A stretch of DNA of 64,000 nucleotides from Adiantum capillus-veneris (GCA_014529385.2 CM043951.1:112596969-112660968), one strand, 5' to 3'. Counted from the stretch's first letter, positions 11,464-24,466 are shown. The notes: generated from the sequence alone by a model not told the origin. Numbers and translations are program-made.

Positions 11464-12228
11464 ATGAAGTAGGATTTTGGTCCGGTGTTCAAAGGAGATG
11501 GAGATGCAGACGATTGGATTGCCGATTTTGAGATATTTATGCTGATTGTATTGCGGATGCGAGGTGATGAAGCAAAGCTCCAGACTCTACCTTTGGTGCT
11601 GCGAGCTAAAGCAAAAGTTTGGTTCGATGGCTTAGAAGATGCACACAAACAAAATTGGATCAGATTTCGCGAGCAATTTCTTCAAAGGTATTGAAAGGTG
11701 GTGTCAGCTTTGGAAGCAGATGCAAAGATCAAAGGTTTGCAGCAGGACGTAAGTGCAAATTGCGATGCTTTTGTTGATAAATTTGAAGCTTATTGGAGGG
11801 ATCTTGGGGCTGCTACCCAAGCAACCCATGTGGGATACTTTAAGCTGGAAAGGTTTCTATCTTTCTTGCATCCCTATGTGCGTGAAAGAGTGGATTATGA
11901 AGATCCAAGGACCTTTGATGAAGCTGTCAAAGTCGCCAGAGAAAAGAGTCAAAAGATGACGAAGAAGATGGAGGTAGGATTGCTACAATCAACAATCACG
12001 ATAGCCAGTGGACCTAGGCCCAAACAGATTGATGATCACCAAGAGGTAAAAGCCCTCTCTTTTATTGATATGCATTTGATCAAAGCACGTGAAGCCGATG
12101 CCAGGCTAGAAGAGGTAGAACAAGTGCCAACCAGGTCTCAAAAGATACAGAGAGGCATATTCAGAGTGCCACCCATCATGCTTGCTCAAGAGGACAAGGT
12201 GATAAAAGGTCTTGAAAAGAAGTGGTGA
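11464..12228 (+). pseudogene. Retrotransposon gag (element B), two in-frame stops
   Basis: The frame opens with ATG at 11,464, hits a stop at its third codon, then reads FKGDGDADDWIADFEIFM..., ...AKAKVWFDGLEDAHKQNW and FREQFLQRY. A second stop (TGA, 11,692-11,694) follows, and the same frame continues to 12,228. This is the Retrotrans_gag (Ty3-type capsid) pattern. The C-terminal half is charged (EDPRTFDEAVKVAREKSQKM) and has no CCHC zinc knuckle. There are only two stops over ~250 codons, so decay is recent or a readthrough form existed. It overlaps the next ORF by seven bases in another frame. The product would form virus-like particles. Confidence 0.8.
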
Positions 12229-13382
12229 TTCCAAAACCAGCAACGAGAAAGGTAGCAAAGGCACAAGAATTGGAAAGTTCAAAAGAGGAGTCTGACAACT
12301 CTCATAGCTCTAGCAATGCTTTGGCCACAGATAGCATGTGGGAGACAGAATCCATCTCTTTTAGGTATGAAAGTTATGATTTTTTCCATGTAGATGAAGT
12401 GGATACAGATGTATACGAGTTGTTTACCAGTCCAATGAAGTTTAAAGAGAAGCATATTGCAAGTGCAAAGATGCTTTGTGTGCCAGTCGATCAACCTTCT
12501 CTTGTGTCTTGTGGTGGTGAGTCCTTGCTAGCAGAAGAGGCATGGTTTGATTGTGAATCCGATTTGTTTTAAAAGCAGGTTTTTGAGGATGACTTGCAGG
12601 AGCTAGAAGCAAAATCAAAGGTATATGAGCTTGAAGGTCATGAGGTATTTGAAGAGCAGGTTGAAGCTCTAGCAGGTCATACTCTTGAGTATGAAAAGGT
12701 GGCCTTGGAGCCATTTACAGAGGTTTTGGATAAAGGTTTGCAAAGGAAGCAGGTTTTCTTGCCTATGCAGCAGGCTCAAGTAAATGGCATGGTTTTGAAG
12801 CTATGTGTTGTGTTGCTGATGGATATGTTGTTGCAAGTTGCTTTGCACCGTGTACTATGCAGGTTTCAGTGCTCATATGATAAAGACTACGCTATTGAGG
12901 GTTCTCTAACGGGTGACATGATAGTGGCTTATGGTACCGGTGCTTCAAGTGATCGAAAGTATGCTTATGGTTGGCAGAAAGGGTTATGGATGCAGGGTAA
13001 TGAAGCTCCATGCTATAAAGAGTTGGAAGGGTGGCTTGTCTATTGGCCTGCAAGTGCAAAGGAGGGCTTGGATATACATGCTTTACAAGTGGATGGCCAC
13101 AACCAATGTTTCTTTTTAATCCAGGTGGAGTTTACATCATGCTTGGGGAAGCTTCGAGCTTTCCATTTGACCCTGGAGGGTGATGCATTAGCTGATAATT
13201 TTTTCTATGTCTCCGTCATATTTATAAAAACACTATATCATTTTCCTTATGCAGTCTATATATCTATCTTATATCATTCTCTCTATACAGTCCTATTTTA
13301 CCTAAATAATACTATGGTTGAGCATGAATGCTCAACAAGGGGGTGGGCAATGATGGTGCACCCAAACTCTGTCGACTTATGA
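12222..13382 (+). pseudogene. Second ORF of element B, function unknown
   Basis: One frame runs from ATG 12,222 to the stop ending at 13,382, interrupted once by TAA at about 12,570. The N-terminus is Ser/Glu-rich (ESSKEESDNSHSSSN). The middle holds ...LKLCVVLLMDMLLQVALHR.... The end is hydrophobic and may be chance sequence near the LTR. I see no protease, RT, RNase H or integrase motif and no domain I can name. Similar wording in element A suggests the ORF belongs to the family. The overlap with gag in another frame may mean frameshifted expression, or simple decay. Confidence 0.5.
13336..13350 (+). promoter_or_regulatory. Polypurine tract of element B
   Basis: AAGGGGGTGGGCAA lies directly before the LTR start TGATGGTGCACCC. 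Such a tract primes second-strand synthesis in LTR elements. Confidence 0.6.
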
Positions 13383-14928
13383 AAGTGTCAGCACCAGGAA
13401 TATGGCATCAAGCAAGTTGATGGTACAGGCCTTTGGCAGGACTCGGATGCATTTTGGAGCAGGTCTCACAATGATGTGTATACCATATGTGGCAATTAAC
13501 AGGTCAAGTAGTGATTTTTGGTCTCTAATAATCGAGATGTTTGCAAGTACATGAAGTATGGTCTCCGTTTATTCTATGACTTGATTATTGGGCTTGTCAC
13601 TCGGGGCTTTTTTGGAGGTTCATTTCAAATTAAAGCTTGAATGTGGTCACCTATCGCGATTTCATCGGGTTAGAGGTGGCCAATGTTTGGTGTGGCCGCC
13701 ATTATTGGTAAGTTTCAAGGCGCTTGGGTTTCTTTATTAAGAGCCGATGTGGACATTGCAAAGGCAAGAAAAGGAGCTGAGTTGGAGTCTTTTTGATACC
13801 GCAATCAAAGGCTTGCCAACTGCGTGAAAGGGGGCCAAACCCAAAGTTTTTTAAAGCTTTCACTCGAAGAAAAAACGCTGCATGGACGGTGGTGCTACTG
13901 CAGATGGAAGGACACGAGTCCGAGCAACATGAGGGGAGAGATGAGACGCACCACCTGGTGGCCATGCAAAAGAAAGAGGGGGCGCTATTACAAGAGAGCG
14001 CAGTAGTTCTATAAGAAAGGAAGTCGGCCAGTTTGCAGGGGGTGACCAATAGCGAGGTCGCTATTGGCCAAAGAGGAGGAGAGCCGTGTGCAGGGGTCTT
14101 TAGCCATCGAGAGACAAAGAGCGAAGTAGGCGGGCCGTTGAGGGATGAGGGCCGCCAGTTGTGGATGGGCAGTTGTCACCACAGAGCAAGGCCTAAGATC
14201 AGGAGCCAGTACTTGAAGGAGGGTTGCCAGTCCAATACAAAGGACGGGTTGGATCCGCATGAGAGGAGAGTGAGGTTTTTTGAGGAAGGGAAGGTCGATA
14301 GGAGGCCTCCATTGGGTCTGAAGGGGAGCACTCAGGGGCTGAGATGCCATGAAAAGGAGGCCATCACGGACAAACACCTGCAGGAGGAGGGCTACAGCCC
14401 ATCAAGTTTTTGTGGCTGCGCTATATGTAGAGAGAGAGAGGCCGTCAAGGGCCTGGTTACAAGCAAGCCAAGGGAGCTGAGGGTTGGAAGGGAATCCCTT
14501 CAAGATAAAAAAAAAGGAGAGCTCTGTAGGTTGAGGCGTTCCAAGCAAGAGAGAAGGTGAGTCGGCCATGCTCTCTCGCTCGTAATATGCCACCGCAGAT
14601 TTGCTGGAAGCTACGTCAAGGAGAGTGTTCTTTTGGGATCCATCATTGTACACTCCTAAATTAAAGATAATTCCATCGACATTATGATCGGCGTGTTGGT
14701 CTACTTTGAGTTGCAGTCCTTTGAGGGGTTAAGGATAAAAGCACTGAATGCTTGCTTTACGGTCAAGTGTGTGCAATTAAGGCTGGTCGGGATCAGACTT
14801 GGACATTGATTTCTTCAAGATCATGAGTCTAGGTGTGTTTACTAGGGTATAGGGGTGTTGTGAGATCGCTGGGCTATAGAGAGGCAATCATATTATGTGC
14901 TGGTGGTTTTCTCATTTCTCCCTTTTCA
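13351..14928 (+). repeat. Element B 3' LTR (1,578 bp)
   Basis: It runs from TGATGG to ...CCCTTTTCA. Its last ~490 bp match the 5' LTR remnant. It carries one palindrome at 14,048. Short frames inside (for example 14,033-14,560) are LTR sequence. Confidence 0.75.
14046..14067. promoter_or_regulatory. Palindromic LTR motif, copy 4 (10-bp arms)
   Basis: CCAATAGCGA and TCGCTATTGG are perfect inverted arms around a GG centre. It is the best copy of the motif that also occurs in both LTRs of element A. Confidence 0.6.
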
Positions 14929-15617
14929 GCCTTGAGAGAAACGGAGCAACGGGGGTTCTTGTGGCTCCGCTCTATTTGAGAGTGGGGGAGACGAAGTTCC
15001 CTATTTTGAAACATGCCACCCCAGACATAGAGAACAAGGATAGGGACACACCAATGTTAGACATGCATGGATGCTACTATTGGCTAAAGTATGGTCGGGA
15101 GGTGGACTTTTGTACACCATAGGGTAGGGCATTTCGATGTCATCTTTAAATTCTTATACATTCCACATATAAAAAATAGTTTATAAAGTTTAGAGAAGAG
15201 CTATCCAGTCATGCACGCTAGATTGAGGACACCTTGCATACTAGATTTCCAAATGCCCCCGTTCAATTTTTTTCAAAATCATGGTTGGAGGACTCCATAA
15301 AAACATTTTTGAAAAACAAGCAATCGAGTGTATGGCGCGCAGTGGCCAACCAAGTTAGAGATACAGTCAAGAGCTATCATGGTGGCAACATGACAGATGC
15401 AGAGTGGGAGTGGACAATGCAAGAAAAGAGTGATCAATCTGCAACAGGCTCATCCTACATATAATAACATGAAGCTCGGGCCAGACAAACTCCCATGCAC
15501 TATGGCTCGAAGGCAAAGCGGCATGGAAGGACAAATATGTAAGATTGGTTAAATTAAAACCTAAATCCTTGACTATAAAGATTTTAGTTAATGATTTATT
15601 GTTATTATTGCTGACTT

Positions 15618-15620
<3 letters not shown>

Positions 15621-15664
<44 letters not shown>

Positions 15665-15669
15665 CGCGC
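15621..15669. repeat. (TG)n(CG)n microsatellite
   Basis: About 18 TG units pass straight into about 7 CG units. Alternating purine-pyrimidine tracts of this kind can adopt Z-DNA. Confidence 0.95.
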
Positions 15670-16494
15670 TTTCACTTCTTCTCTCCATGCTCGAGCTTAA
15701 TGGCCCGCGCACGTGATGTCATGCATGACGCACATCTTTGAAACTGAAGGACGAGCCCCACCCTAGGGTCCAAGTAGGGGGTAGATGTTGTCCCTAATGT
15801 ATAGAGAAATATCCAAGTCCTCAACTCATTTGTTTATCCATTTCTTAATATAACATACTTAGGTGCTTCTATGGGTGAATTTTTTGAACTTCCGAAGTAG
15901 GTGTGATAAATTTTGGATTTATCACACCTACAAAAGATTTGGGAACTCTGGTTTTTAACAAAAGATCTTCTCTGATGCCCTCGAATAAGCCCAAAATCAA
16001 TTTTTTTTATAAAAATATCACTCTTACTCGACCAACCAAAGAGATGGTCAAGTTTCGAGAGTGGCATACATAATTTGAAACTTGACGCCCAATCTCTCGT
16101 GAGCAATTTGACTAAGCAGTTGGATCACTACAAGTGGTAAGTTTAAACAAATAATATAGTATTGATCAATTTTTTTGAGATGTTGATATTTCTTTAATTT
16201 GGTTTGGGTTAATGTAGAGTCATGGAGATCAAACGTGCATGCCTTTGGACGACGATGAGGAGGAGGAGGATTACGTAGAAAATGATTTGTCCCAATTCTC
16301 ATAAAGTCCCAATATGGCACAATGTAAATACAACTAGTTTCATTTTATTTGTAACTTTTTTAAATAGTTGATCTTCAACACATTAAATTGTCAAGGTACA
16401 GTATATTCAATTTCAATTTTTTGTTTTTTCTATATACTCTTTCAAAAAACAGCTGATGTATGATGTGTTCTATGCAGGTCAAAAATAAAGGTGC

Positions 16495-16665
16495 CAAGCT
16501 ATTTTATCAGATGCTTCTATCATATAGCTCTATCCATGTGAGATGTGGTAGCTCTATCCTTGACCAAGCTATTTTATCAGATGCTTCTATCCTATAGCTA
16601 TATCCTTGACAAAGCTATTTTATCAGATGCTTCTATCATATAGCTCTATCCATGTGAGATGTAGT
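16495..16665. repeat. Three tandem copies of a 45-70-bp unit
   Basis: 'aagctattttatcagatgct' occurs at about 16,496, 16,565 and 16,611, each followed by 'tctatc..atagct'. The spacing differs because the middle unit lacks the 'catgtgagatg' part. Confidence 0.85.
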
Positions 16666-16984
16666 AGGATTTGGGAATTTCATCACACAAACCAATGGTG
16701 TTTGAACATAATTCAGGTCAATTGGGATGGTCAATATGCCAACAATCATAAAATCTTTCTACGGAGAATCTTAACTTGTGCCTATCCATTGGAGAACTAT
16801 TAGCCAAGAATAATGTAATGCAAGGGAATTGTATCACATGTATTAAGCTTGAGTCTATATAATATTTTTTCTTAATTGTAACCAAGTCCTTCAATGATGG
16901 AAAAATCTTCAAGAGTAATATGTGTTACTATGTATAGATTTCTATTTGGTTTATTCCATCTTGTACATCATTACACCTTGTCTT

Positions 16985-17269
16985 CTAACCTTGCTTTGTA
17001 TCTTTGTCTTCCAAGAGAAGCTCTAACTTTTCTTCAATTTCTTTGTCCACTGCTTTTAGGAAAATTTCTACCTTCTTCCTATCCAAGGAAGCTTCTTTAG
17101 TTTTTGAAAATTGAGCATAGCGTCGCTCAAATTCTTTGTGAAGCTCTATAGCAAAAATCTCTTCTTTAGGCTTTGCAACCCAATCTAAGAAAGTTCTTTT
17201 GGTCACCCTCTTGGAGTCCTCATAAATTAGTCTTGTTTTAGAGCAATCTTGAATTCCTCTGAATTTCAT
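16985..17269 (-). pseudogene. gag start of a second Ty3-C copy
   Basis: The 94-codon frame reads ...DWVAKPKEEIFAIELHKEFERRYAQ.... It matches 29,872-30,057 (...DWVAKPKEEIFAIELLREFERRYAP...). It follows the leader and LTR in the order expected of a 5' end. The copy ends near 16,956, after which no homology to the first copy remains. Nothing I see marks it as a functional capsid gene. Confidence 0.7.
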
Positions 17270-17632
17270 CTATGAGCATTTTGGATTGCTCTAATACGGT
17301 CTCTGATCTTTGGGACATGAACTAGCTCAAAACTTTGGACCAGGTCATCTTGACACACAATTCAACTCCACTTCCTTCATATAATCTTGTAGATACTTTG
17401 TGATGTCCTTGCCATCAAATTGGTCAATTCTCTTCGTGCCTTGATGGTTAAAGTATGGCTTCTTTTCACCAATTGTTGTTGCTACATATACATGGAAATT
17501 TCTTGAAACATTTGCATGACTGCAGGATCAAAGTGCATCCCATGTGTCTCTGGATTTTCATTCATGGCTAACAAAGTGTGTAGATCAATTTACAAACTCC
17601 ACTCTAGTAGCTTTGCATCGGTTCACTAGAAA

Positions 17633-18787
17633 TGTCGAAAATGTGTGTGGTCTAGCTGGGAAGGTGTAGAACCTTGAGAGTTCATGATGAGAGTCACAAA
17701 CACTTTACAAAAAAGTGTTTATGGAAAATCACCAACTTTGTTTTTAAATATGGATGGAATTCTAAGAGCGTTTGTGGAAAGATACTCATAAACCCTCTCG
17801 TCTATTATGCTTGTTTCTGTAGACGAGTTCGTGAGTGATGAAAGGTTAACCAATTCACATTCAATTTCATTTAAAATGAGAAATTAAGAACACTAAATTT
17901 TCATCCAAACCTCAATTCTCATACAAACACAAATCCCAATCAAAACCGAAACCTCTTTCATGGTATCATGTAGCCTCGCCCCCAAATACATAGTTGTAAC
18001 ATCAAACGATTGAAAGGAATACACGAGCTTCCACCTTCATCGAGACCATTTGTTTTAGAGATTAAAGAGATTATGAGTTGAATCCCACACACCATTTTGG
18101 TAAGGGAACCCTAATTTACTCCCTCACAAACTCATGTAGAAGATTGCAAAGAGGCGAGACTGCAACACACATAGATTGGGCAACCATGGAAGCTATTGCA
18201 CACTAATGATAAGCTTTAGGTTTTTCCACTAAATAGAAGCCCTATCTATATTCACCAGGAATTTTCAGCTTACATTTCAATTTGAGGCCATTTTCCACTT
18301 TGGACCAAGACTAGGTCATTTTCAGCTCATTTTTTACGCGAAAAATCCCAAATAGAGTCCAAAAAATCCCTAAAATTATGGGATCACTTGAATAAGCATA
18401 AAAATCATAAATGTTCATCATTTTGCATCAATATTTCATTTTGAGCCACTTTCTTTGCAATTTTATGAGGATGCTTGTTAGCTGCTATTTTTGGCAGTTT
18501 TTGTCCACATCAATCTTTATAGGCAATATGAGTGTCCCACCATGAAAATCTTGAATTATGTACATCACAAAACCAAGTTAGACATCATAAGAAGTAGGAA
18601 ATCATGCAAAGTCACCACATTCAGGACCATGACTCCCCAAATAAGTATCTACATGATAGCGACCGCAATAGCCACTCTAGCATAGATCACAATGTGTACA
18701 TAATTGTTTTTGTTTTCAAGAATCATAAGATATCAAAACAGAGGTGAATATATTTGTTTCACACTATGTACATGCCACATCACAACA
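17633..18787 (-). repeat. Ty3-C LTR (1,155 bp)
   Basis: On the minus strand it begins TGTTGTGATGTGGC, directly after a polypurine tract, and ends ...CACATTTTCGACA. Parts of it recur at 30,482-30,877 and 2,062-2,480. It serves as the 3' LTR of element C and, by position, as the 5' LTR of the truncated downstream copy. Confidence 0.75.
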
Positions 18788-18800
18788 TCCACCCCCTCTG
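18788..18800 (-). promoter_or_regulatory. Polypurine tract of element C
   Basis: On the minus strand CAGAGGGGGTGGA immediately precedes the LTR start TGTTGTG. Confidence 0.7.
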
Positions 18801-18847
18801 AACGTGTACATCCTCCGGCATGTGCCAAGATTTTTAGTTATGTCTGT

Positions 18848-19778
18848 TTAATCTTCATTAAGATCCATCAATATTTGGATTTCATTTTCATCTTGTGGAA
18901 AGTCTAGGAGATCATCCTCTGCTTCTTCATCCTCGTCCATGGAAATTTCATTGGTTTCTTCATCATCATTTTGTTGTGAATCAAAAGGATCATTATCCTG
19001 TCTCCTCTTGAACATCTTGATTCTTTTGCCTTCAATGGGAATTTTGAGCTCTGTTTCATCGATCTCCCTCAAAGTATATGTACATTTCCATGCACATAGC
19101 TGACAACATAGGGACCAAACCACATTTTTGCAAACGCTCTTTGTGTGGTGTGTTGGTTGTTAGAGATACTATCATACATTGGGACCCAATCACGCTCTTC
19201 TCAATAGTCTTTGGTTGTTAGGCTTTAGTCGAAGCCTATGTCTTTTATCAAACCTATAGTTATTCTTTAATCTTGCATCCTTCAATCCAGATTTTGCATC
19301 TCTATGTCTTCCTCTCTTCTTTCCAATTGCCTTATGTGAAATGCAAGTAGATTTTCCTTGCTTACACCATCTTCCCAAGGTAACATGTTCCAAGTAGGAA
19401 CTACATACTCAATTGGCATGACTGGCTTTTGACCACACATTAATTCAATAGGAATGTAGCTGGTCAATAAGCTATGAGTTGTATGGCCAGTCCATAAAGA
19501 ATATGGTAGCAAGCTTGGTGATTCAGGCGTTATACCTTTGCATGCCTTAGCCAAAGCTTTGACAACAGGAGGATTTTCTCTTTCACTTTTCCCATTTTCC
19601 TCTGGATTATAAGCACAGGTCAAGGCTTGCTTGATACCTATTCTTGTAAAGAAATCCCTTTCTTCTTTTGCATCTAACTCACCTCTATTAGCAACTATCT
19701 TTCCCACACAGCCATAGTGGAAAATTACATCTTCAAGCAAAAATTTACAGATAGCTTCTCTAGTTTATGTCCTTAACA
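18848..19778 (-). pseudogene. Ty3-C integrase C-terminal half and pol end
   Basis: Reading from 19,778 down, the frame resumes with ...EAICKFLLEDVIFHYGCVG..., then ...NPEENGKSERENP..., where the Glu of KSER is the expected third catalytic residue of the DDE integrase core. A stop sits just upstream where Lys is expected. The later frame at 18,848-19,123 (...TELKIPIEGKRIKMFKRR..., then an acidic tail) is the pol C-terminus before the polypurine tract. At least two frame changes separate these pieces. Integrase joins element DNA to the genome; this copy is dead. Confidence 0.75.
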
Positions 19779-19792
19779 CTAGACTTGTAATG

Positions 19793-19828
19793 AGCCACAA
19801 AAGTGGCTGAAGCCACAAAAATGGCTCA
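19793..19828. repeat. Nested hairpin at the edge of the GA-rich insert
   Basis: GAGCCA ... GTGGCT GA AGCCAC ... TGGCTC folds into two stacked 6-bp stems separated by a CAAAA/AAAAA internal loop. On the minus strand it lies 9 nt before CTAG|T. Confidence 0.75.
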
Positions 19829-19993
19829 CATCAGGATTCTAGTAAATGAGACATAACTTTTGTATCTATACTAATAAATAATGGGGGAGGGGATTCCGGC
19901 TCCCCCCCTGCCACATGTCATCTCCTGAACACTCAGGCGAGCTCCGGTTGGTGTGCGTTGAACAAAATGCTGAGCAATGTGCACCTGCAGTAG

Positions 19994-21649
<1,656 letters not shown>

Positions 21650-21655
21650 TATTCA

Positions 21656-22257
21656 TGCACGTCCTTCCACTTGATTTGTCAAGCCTTCTCGTGCAAATAC
21701 CAAGTTTCTCATTTACCAAATTCCTAAAGGCATTGCAACTAGATCAACAACCCATTCATAGTGCATGGCTAATGGGTATGTAGGATGCAATCCATCGCGA
21801 TCCCGTACATTGGAATACATTTGGCATGTGTCATAGGACTCCACAAATTTGCCACATCCTTATATATGCCTTTCCACCAATATCTTTCTTTCACTTTGGA
21901 AAAAGTAACCCATACACCTTAATGTCCAACATATAGGCTTTCATGAAGCACTTTGATAATTTTGAGCTAAGTAGGCTTATCACATACTACTCAAAATGGA
22001 GTCCCATCTCTTCTTTTAGGATGTTTCAATAAGTATCCATCCCTCAATAAGAATCCATGTTCTTTCTTTCTGCTCCTTTTGAGTTCTAATTTAGTCCAAT
22101 TATCTTGCTTTTGTAAAGCATTTAGGTAGTGACCTATGAGAAGCCATTCATCCTCATAAAACTCCTCTGAGGAGAACTCAAGTGAGGATACAATGCATAT
22201 ATCATCACTTTTCATGAGAAATTGTGTAGAATTTTGTGCCCACATCTTCTTCCTCAT
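21656..22257 (-). pseudogene. Ty3-C integrase N-terminal part
   Basis: From 22,257 down the frame reads ...GYLLKHPKRRDGTPF, then a stop, then ...KIIKVLHESLYVGH.GVW... and ...VKERYWWKGIYKDVANLW.... This is the HHCC zinc-binding domain, with the two His in LHES and VGH. Next comes ...HYEWVVDLVAMPLGIW..., where the Asp of DLV is the first catalytic residue, and ...LVFAREGLTNQVEGRA, where Gly stands at the position usually held by the second Asp. Stops are frequent. The rest of the core lies at 18,848-19,778, beyond the GA-rich insert. Confidence 0.75.
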
Positions 22258-22721
22258 TGATCATATCATCCTCATCTTCATACCTTGCCCTTGAAAGAAT
22301 ATCTGCCATTGGGTTATTCGTTTCTTGCAATGTGATTTATTTTTGGGCTCAAGGACTTTATATAATAAATCCACCTAAGCATAGCAATGTCAGGAGTAGA
22401 ACAAATTCTAATCAACCCTAGAAGTGGTAAGCAATTAGTATTCACAACCACATTGATCCAATCAAGTACTCTTTGTCACACATTAATGATGTATCCACTC
22501 CCCATCACTCAATTTTTACCTGTGGATATGCTATTTGGCAAGAGATTAGAACATTGGCCCCAAACCTCACCACATACCTATGTTTCTCTTCATAGTCTTG
22601 TCTTATTGCTCATCCATTAGACTAGTGTCCATTGTTACAATCACTGGTCTTTCACACTCATAGTTGATGTTCCTTAAAGTTGGTATAGACAATAGCAAAT
22701 GCTTCAACTTTCTCATAGCTT
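22258..22721 (-). pseudogene. Ty3-C RNase H region, strongly decayed
   Basis: This lies between RT and integrase, where Ty3 elements keep RNase H. I could not read a continuous frame or the catalytic residues. The call rests on position alone. Confidence 0.4.
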
Positions 22722-23495
22722 TTACATGTATATCACTCCATTGAAACCTTTTACATGTACACCATTCCGTTGAAACTTTCTCATAGCATTTACATGTACA
22801 TCAATCCATTGAAACCTTTGTTTTTTCCTTAGCAATTGATAAAGAGGATCTGCGACATGGACATAATGTGGAATCCATTTGAGATAGAAGACACATGCAC
22901 CGAGAAATCTTCTCACCTTCATGATATTTAAGTAATTCTTTCATCCTCTATGCTGCATCCACTTTAGCTAGACAAGGTTGGCGGCTATGTCTACAAATAT
23001 ATTTCCCACTATCAATATTTCTTCAACCCCAAACATAGAGTTTTTCCTAGACAATGTAAGGTTCACTTCTTCCAGCCTTCTTAAAATTCTATCTTGCCAC
23101 ATATTTTTGGCACCCCCACGAATCTAGGGCTTCGTCTTTTTTTGCTTTGTCGCGTCCTTTGATTGGCATGTCATCTTGAAAGGGAATTGTAATTTGAGGT
23201 ATGAAATCACATAGGACTTTGTTCATAACATTCATCATGTGTGAAACTGAGTTAGTTGCTCCTGCGATAAGGTGCACATCCTTACCAAACCCAAGGGTGT
23301 TTGCATGGTATTCAAGTCCCTGCTTTTCATTTCTAGCTGGAACTAATCATACCTTGAGTACAAATATCCCATAGAATATATTTCCCTTCCTGCAAATGCC
23401 TCTGCAAACTCATCTACAATTAGCCCTACACCCATATTCTTGATTGTGACTTTGTTGATAGATTGCATGTCTTGAATGAAGCATAGAGCTCCATT
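22722..23495 (-). pseudogene. Ty3-C reverse transcriptase, main part
   Basis: The frame reads NGALCFIQDMQSINKVTIKN and ...AGREIYSMGYLYSRYD (23,343-23,495). It continues with GATNSVSHMMNVMNKVLCDF and ...ITIPFQDDMPIKG (23,089-23,277), then RRFLGACVFYLKWIPHYVHV (22,722-22,922). FQDD corresponds to the YxDD catalytic box. 'MGYLYS' replaces the usual MGDLYS, losing the first catalytic Asp. The product would copy element RNA into DNA. Several frame changes and stops make it inactive. Its first residues lie across two insertions, at 24,428-24,466 and 27,241-27,514. Confidence 0.85.
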
Positions 23496-24422
23496 TGTCA
23501 CAGGAACAGAATAATAGAGATAGATAGCAAAAGATAGAGAAAGAGATCTTTGTATTGATCGTTTTTTGCAGAGTTTTGATACAACAGCGGAGCAATTGAA
23601 TATGGTCACACTCCGTTGTACGGAGCTCAAACCTCCCGACCACCCGCGAGCTTCAGCCCGCTTGCATGCAGCGTCTCACTCGCACTCGCACTCGCACTCA
23701 CAGAAGAGGATATCTGTGAAAGATCCCCAAACGCACCACCCGTCGTTCTTTTATCCTTCTTTTCCTCGAAAAGCATGCGACTTCTCAAAAATAGCCGCTT
23801 TTTTAGGCGTTCGGTGGAGTCGATTTTTGCAGCAAGTATACGTGCGAGAATAAGATAAGAACGTGATCGCCCAGCGATCCGTAAAGGTTAGATTTTTAAA
23901 ACTCTTTTTTTTTTAAAGTGCTAAAATTTTCAGCTGTGTTCAACTGAACATAACTCCCAAACGGAGCCAAAACAACCCAAGTCCGTCTCACACAATCTTG
24001 TTGCTCTTGTTGCGCTCTTCGACGACTATGTGATGAAAAATTTCCATAGCCTGCTCTGATTTGCTAAAAATCAACCTGCAATACAGCATTTTGTACAATA
24101 ATGATGCAAAAACTGAAAATCTTACTTTTTCCTTTATCTTTGGCCGTCAACGAGCATCAAAACATCAAAATCTCAAAAAACTCAGAGAACCAAAGTTGTT
24201 CCTTATAACACAAGCTTCAATCACTTCATACATCACTTTTCCAAAATCACACGTTAACACCTTCAAAAATGACCCAGAAAGTGCCTTCCGGCTCAAAAAG
24301 TTTTCTTGGACGAAAACAATCCCCACATCCTTCTACACAGTGGACCAACTTTAAAACGACCAAAATTTCCTAGAAAAACAAAATTTATTGCTAAAACACT
24401 TCAAAAATCAAGTCCTGTTACA
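23496..24422. mobile_element. Solo LTR (927 bp) with 5-bp target duplication
   Basis: The insert begins TGTCACAGGA and ends TCCTGTTACA, inverted ends with one mismatch. CCATT flanks it on both sides (23,491-23,495 and 24,423-24,427). It splits the RT codons for ...PMKNG / NGALCF.... It has no ORF. A CT-rich segment beside 'ttgtattgatc' at its left end suggests minus orientation. TG...CA ends with a 5-bp duplication and no interior are what recombination between two LTRs leaves. No other copy is visible in the window. Confidence 0.85.
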
Positions 24423-24427
24423 CCATT

Positions 24428-24466
24428 TTTCATTGGTATTATGAACGATCTTCTTTGAGTAAGGGG
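24428..24466 (-). pseudogene. Ty3-C RT sliver between two insertions
   Basis: About 40 bp encode ...FIIPMKNG (usual WFIVPKKNG). It bridges the RT start (27,241-27,514) and the main RT (22,722-23,495), which shows that both neighbours are insertions in one RT gene. Confidence 0.7.

Larger units (their letters stand above)
14929..16955. other. Unassigned stretch between elements B and C
   Basis: Two short plus-strand frames stand out. One at 14,980-15,122 reads ...LDMHGCYYWLKYGREVDF..., and one at 15,180-15,464 reads ...FFSKSWLEDSIKTFLKNKQ.... Their wording looks protein-like but I recognise no family; they may be relics of a transposon or gene. 'gtagggggtaga' at 15,774-15,785 followed by TGTTGTCCC could be a polypurine tract and LTR start. 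The rest is AT-rich with a microsatellite and short tandem repeats. Confidence 0.4.

Noticed and set aside
13702-14560. Frames of 115-175 codons near 14 kb
   Set aside because: They overlap on both strands inside the element B LTR and show no family resemblance.
19777-19787. CACTAGACTTG as a CACTA transposon end
   Set aside because: No matching TAGTG end or longer inverted repeat is present at the right edge. The Helitron-type hairpin plus CTAG|T fits better.
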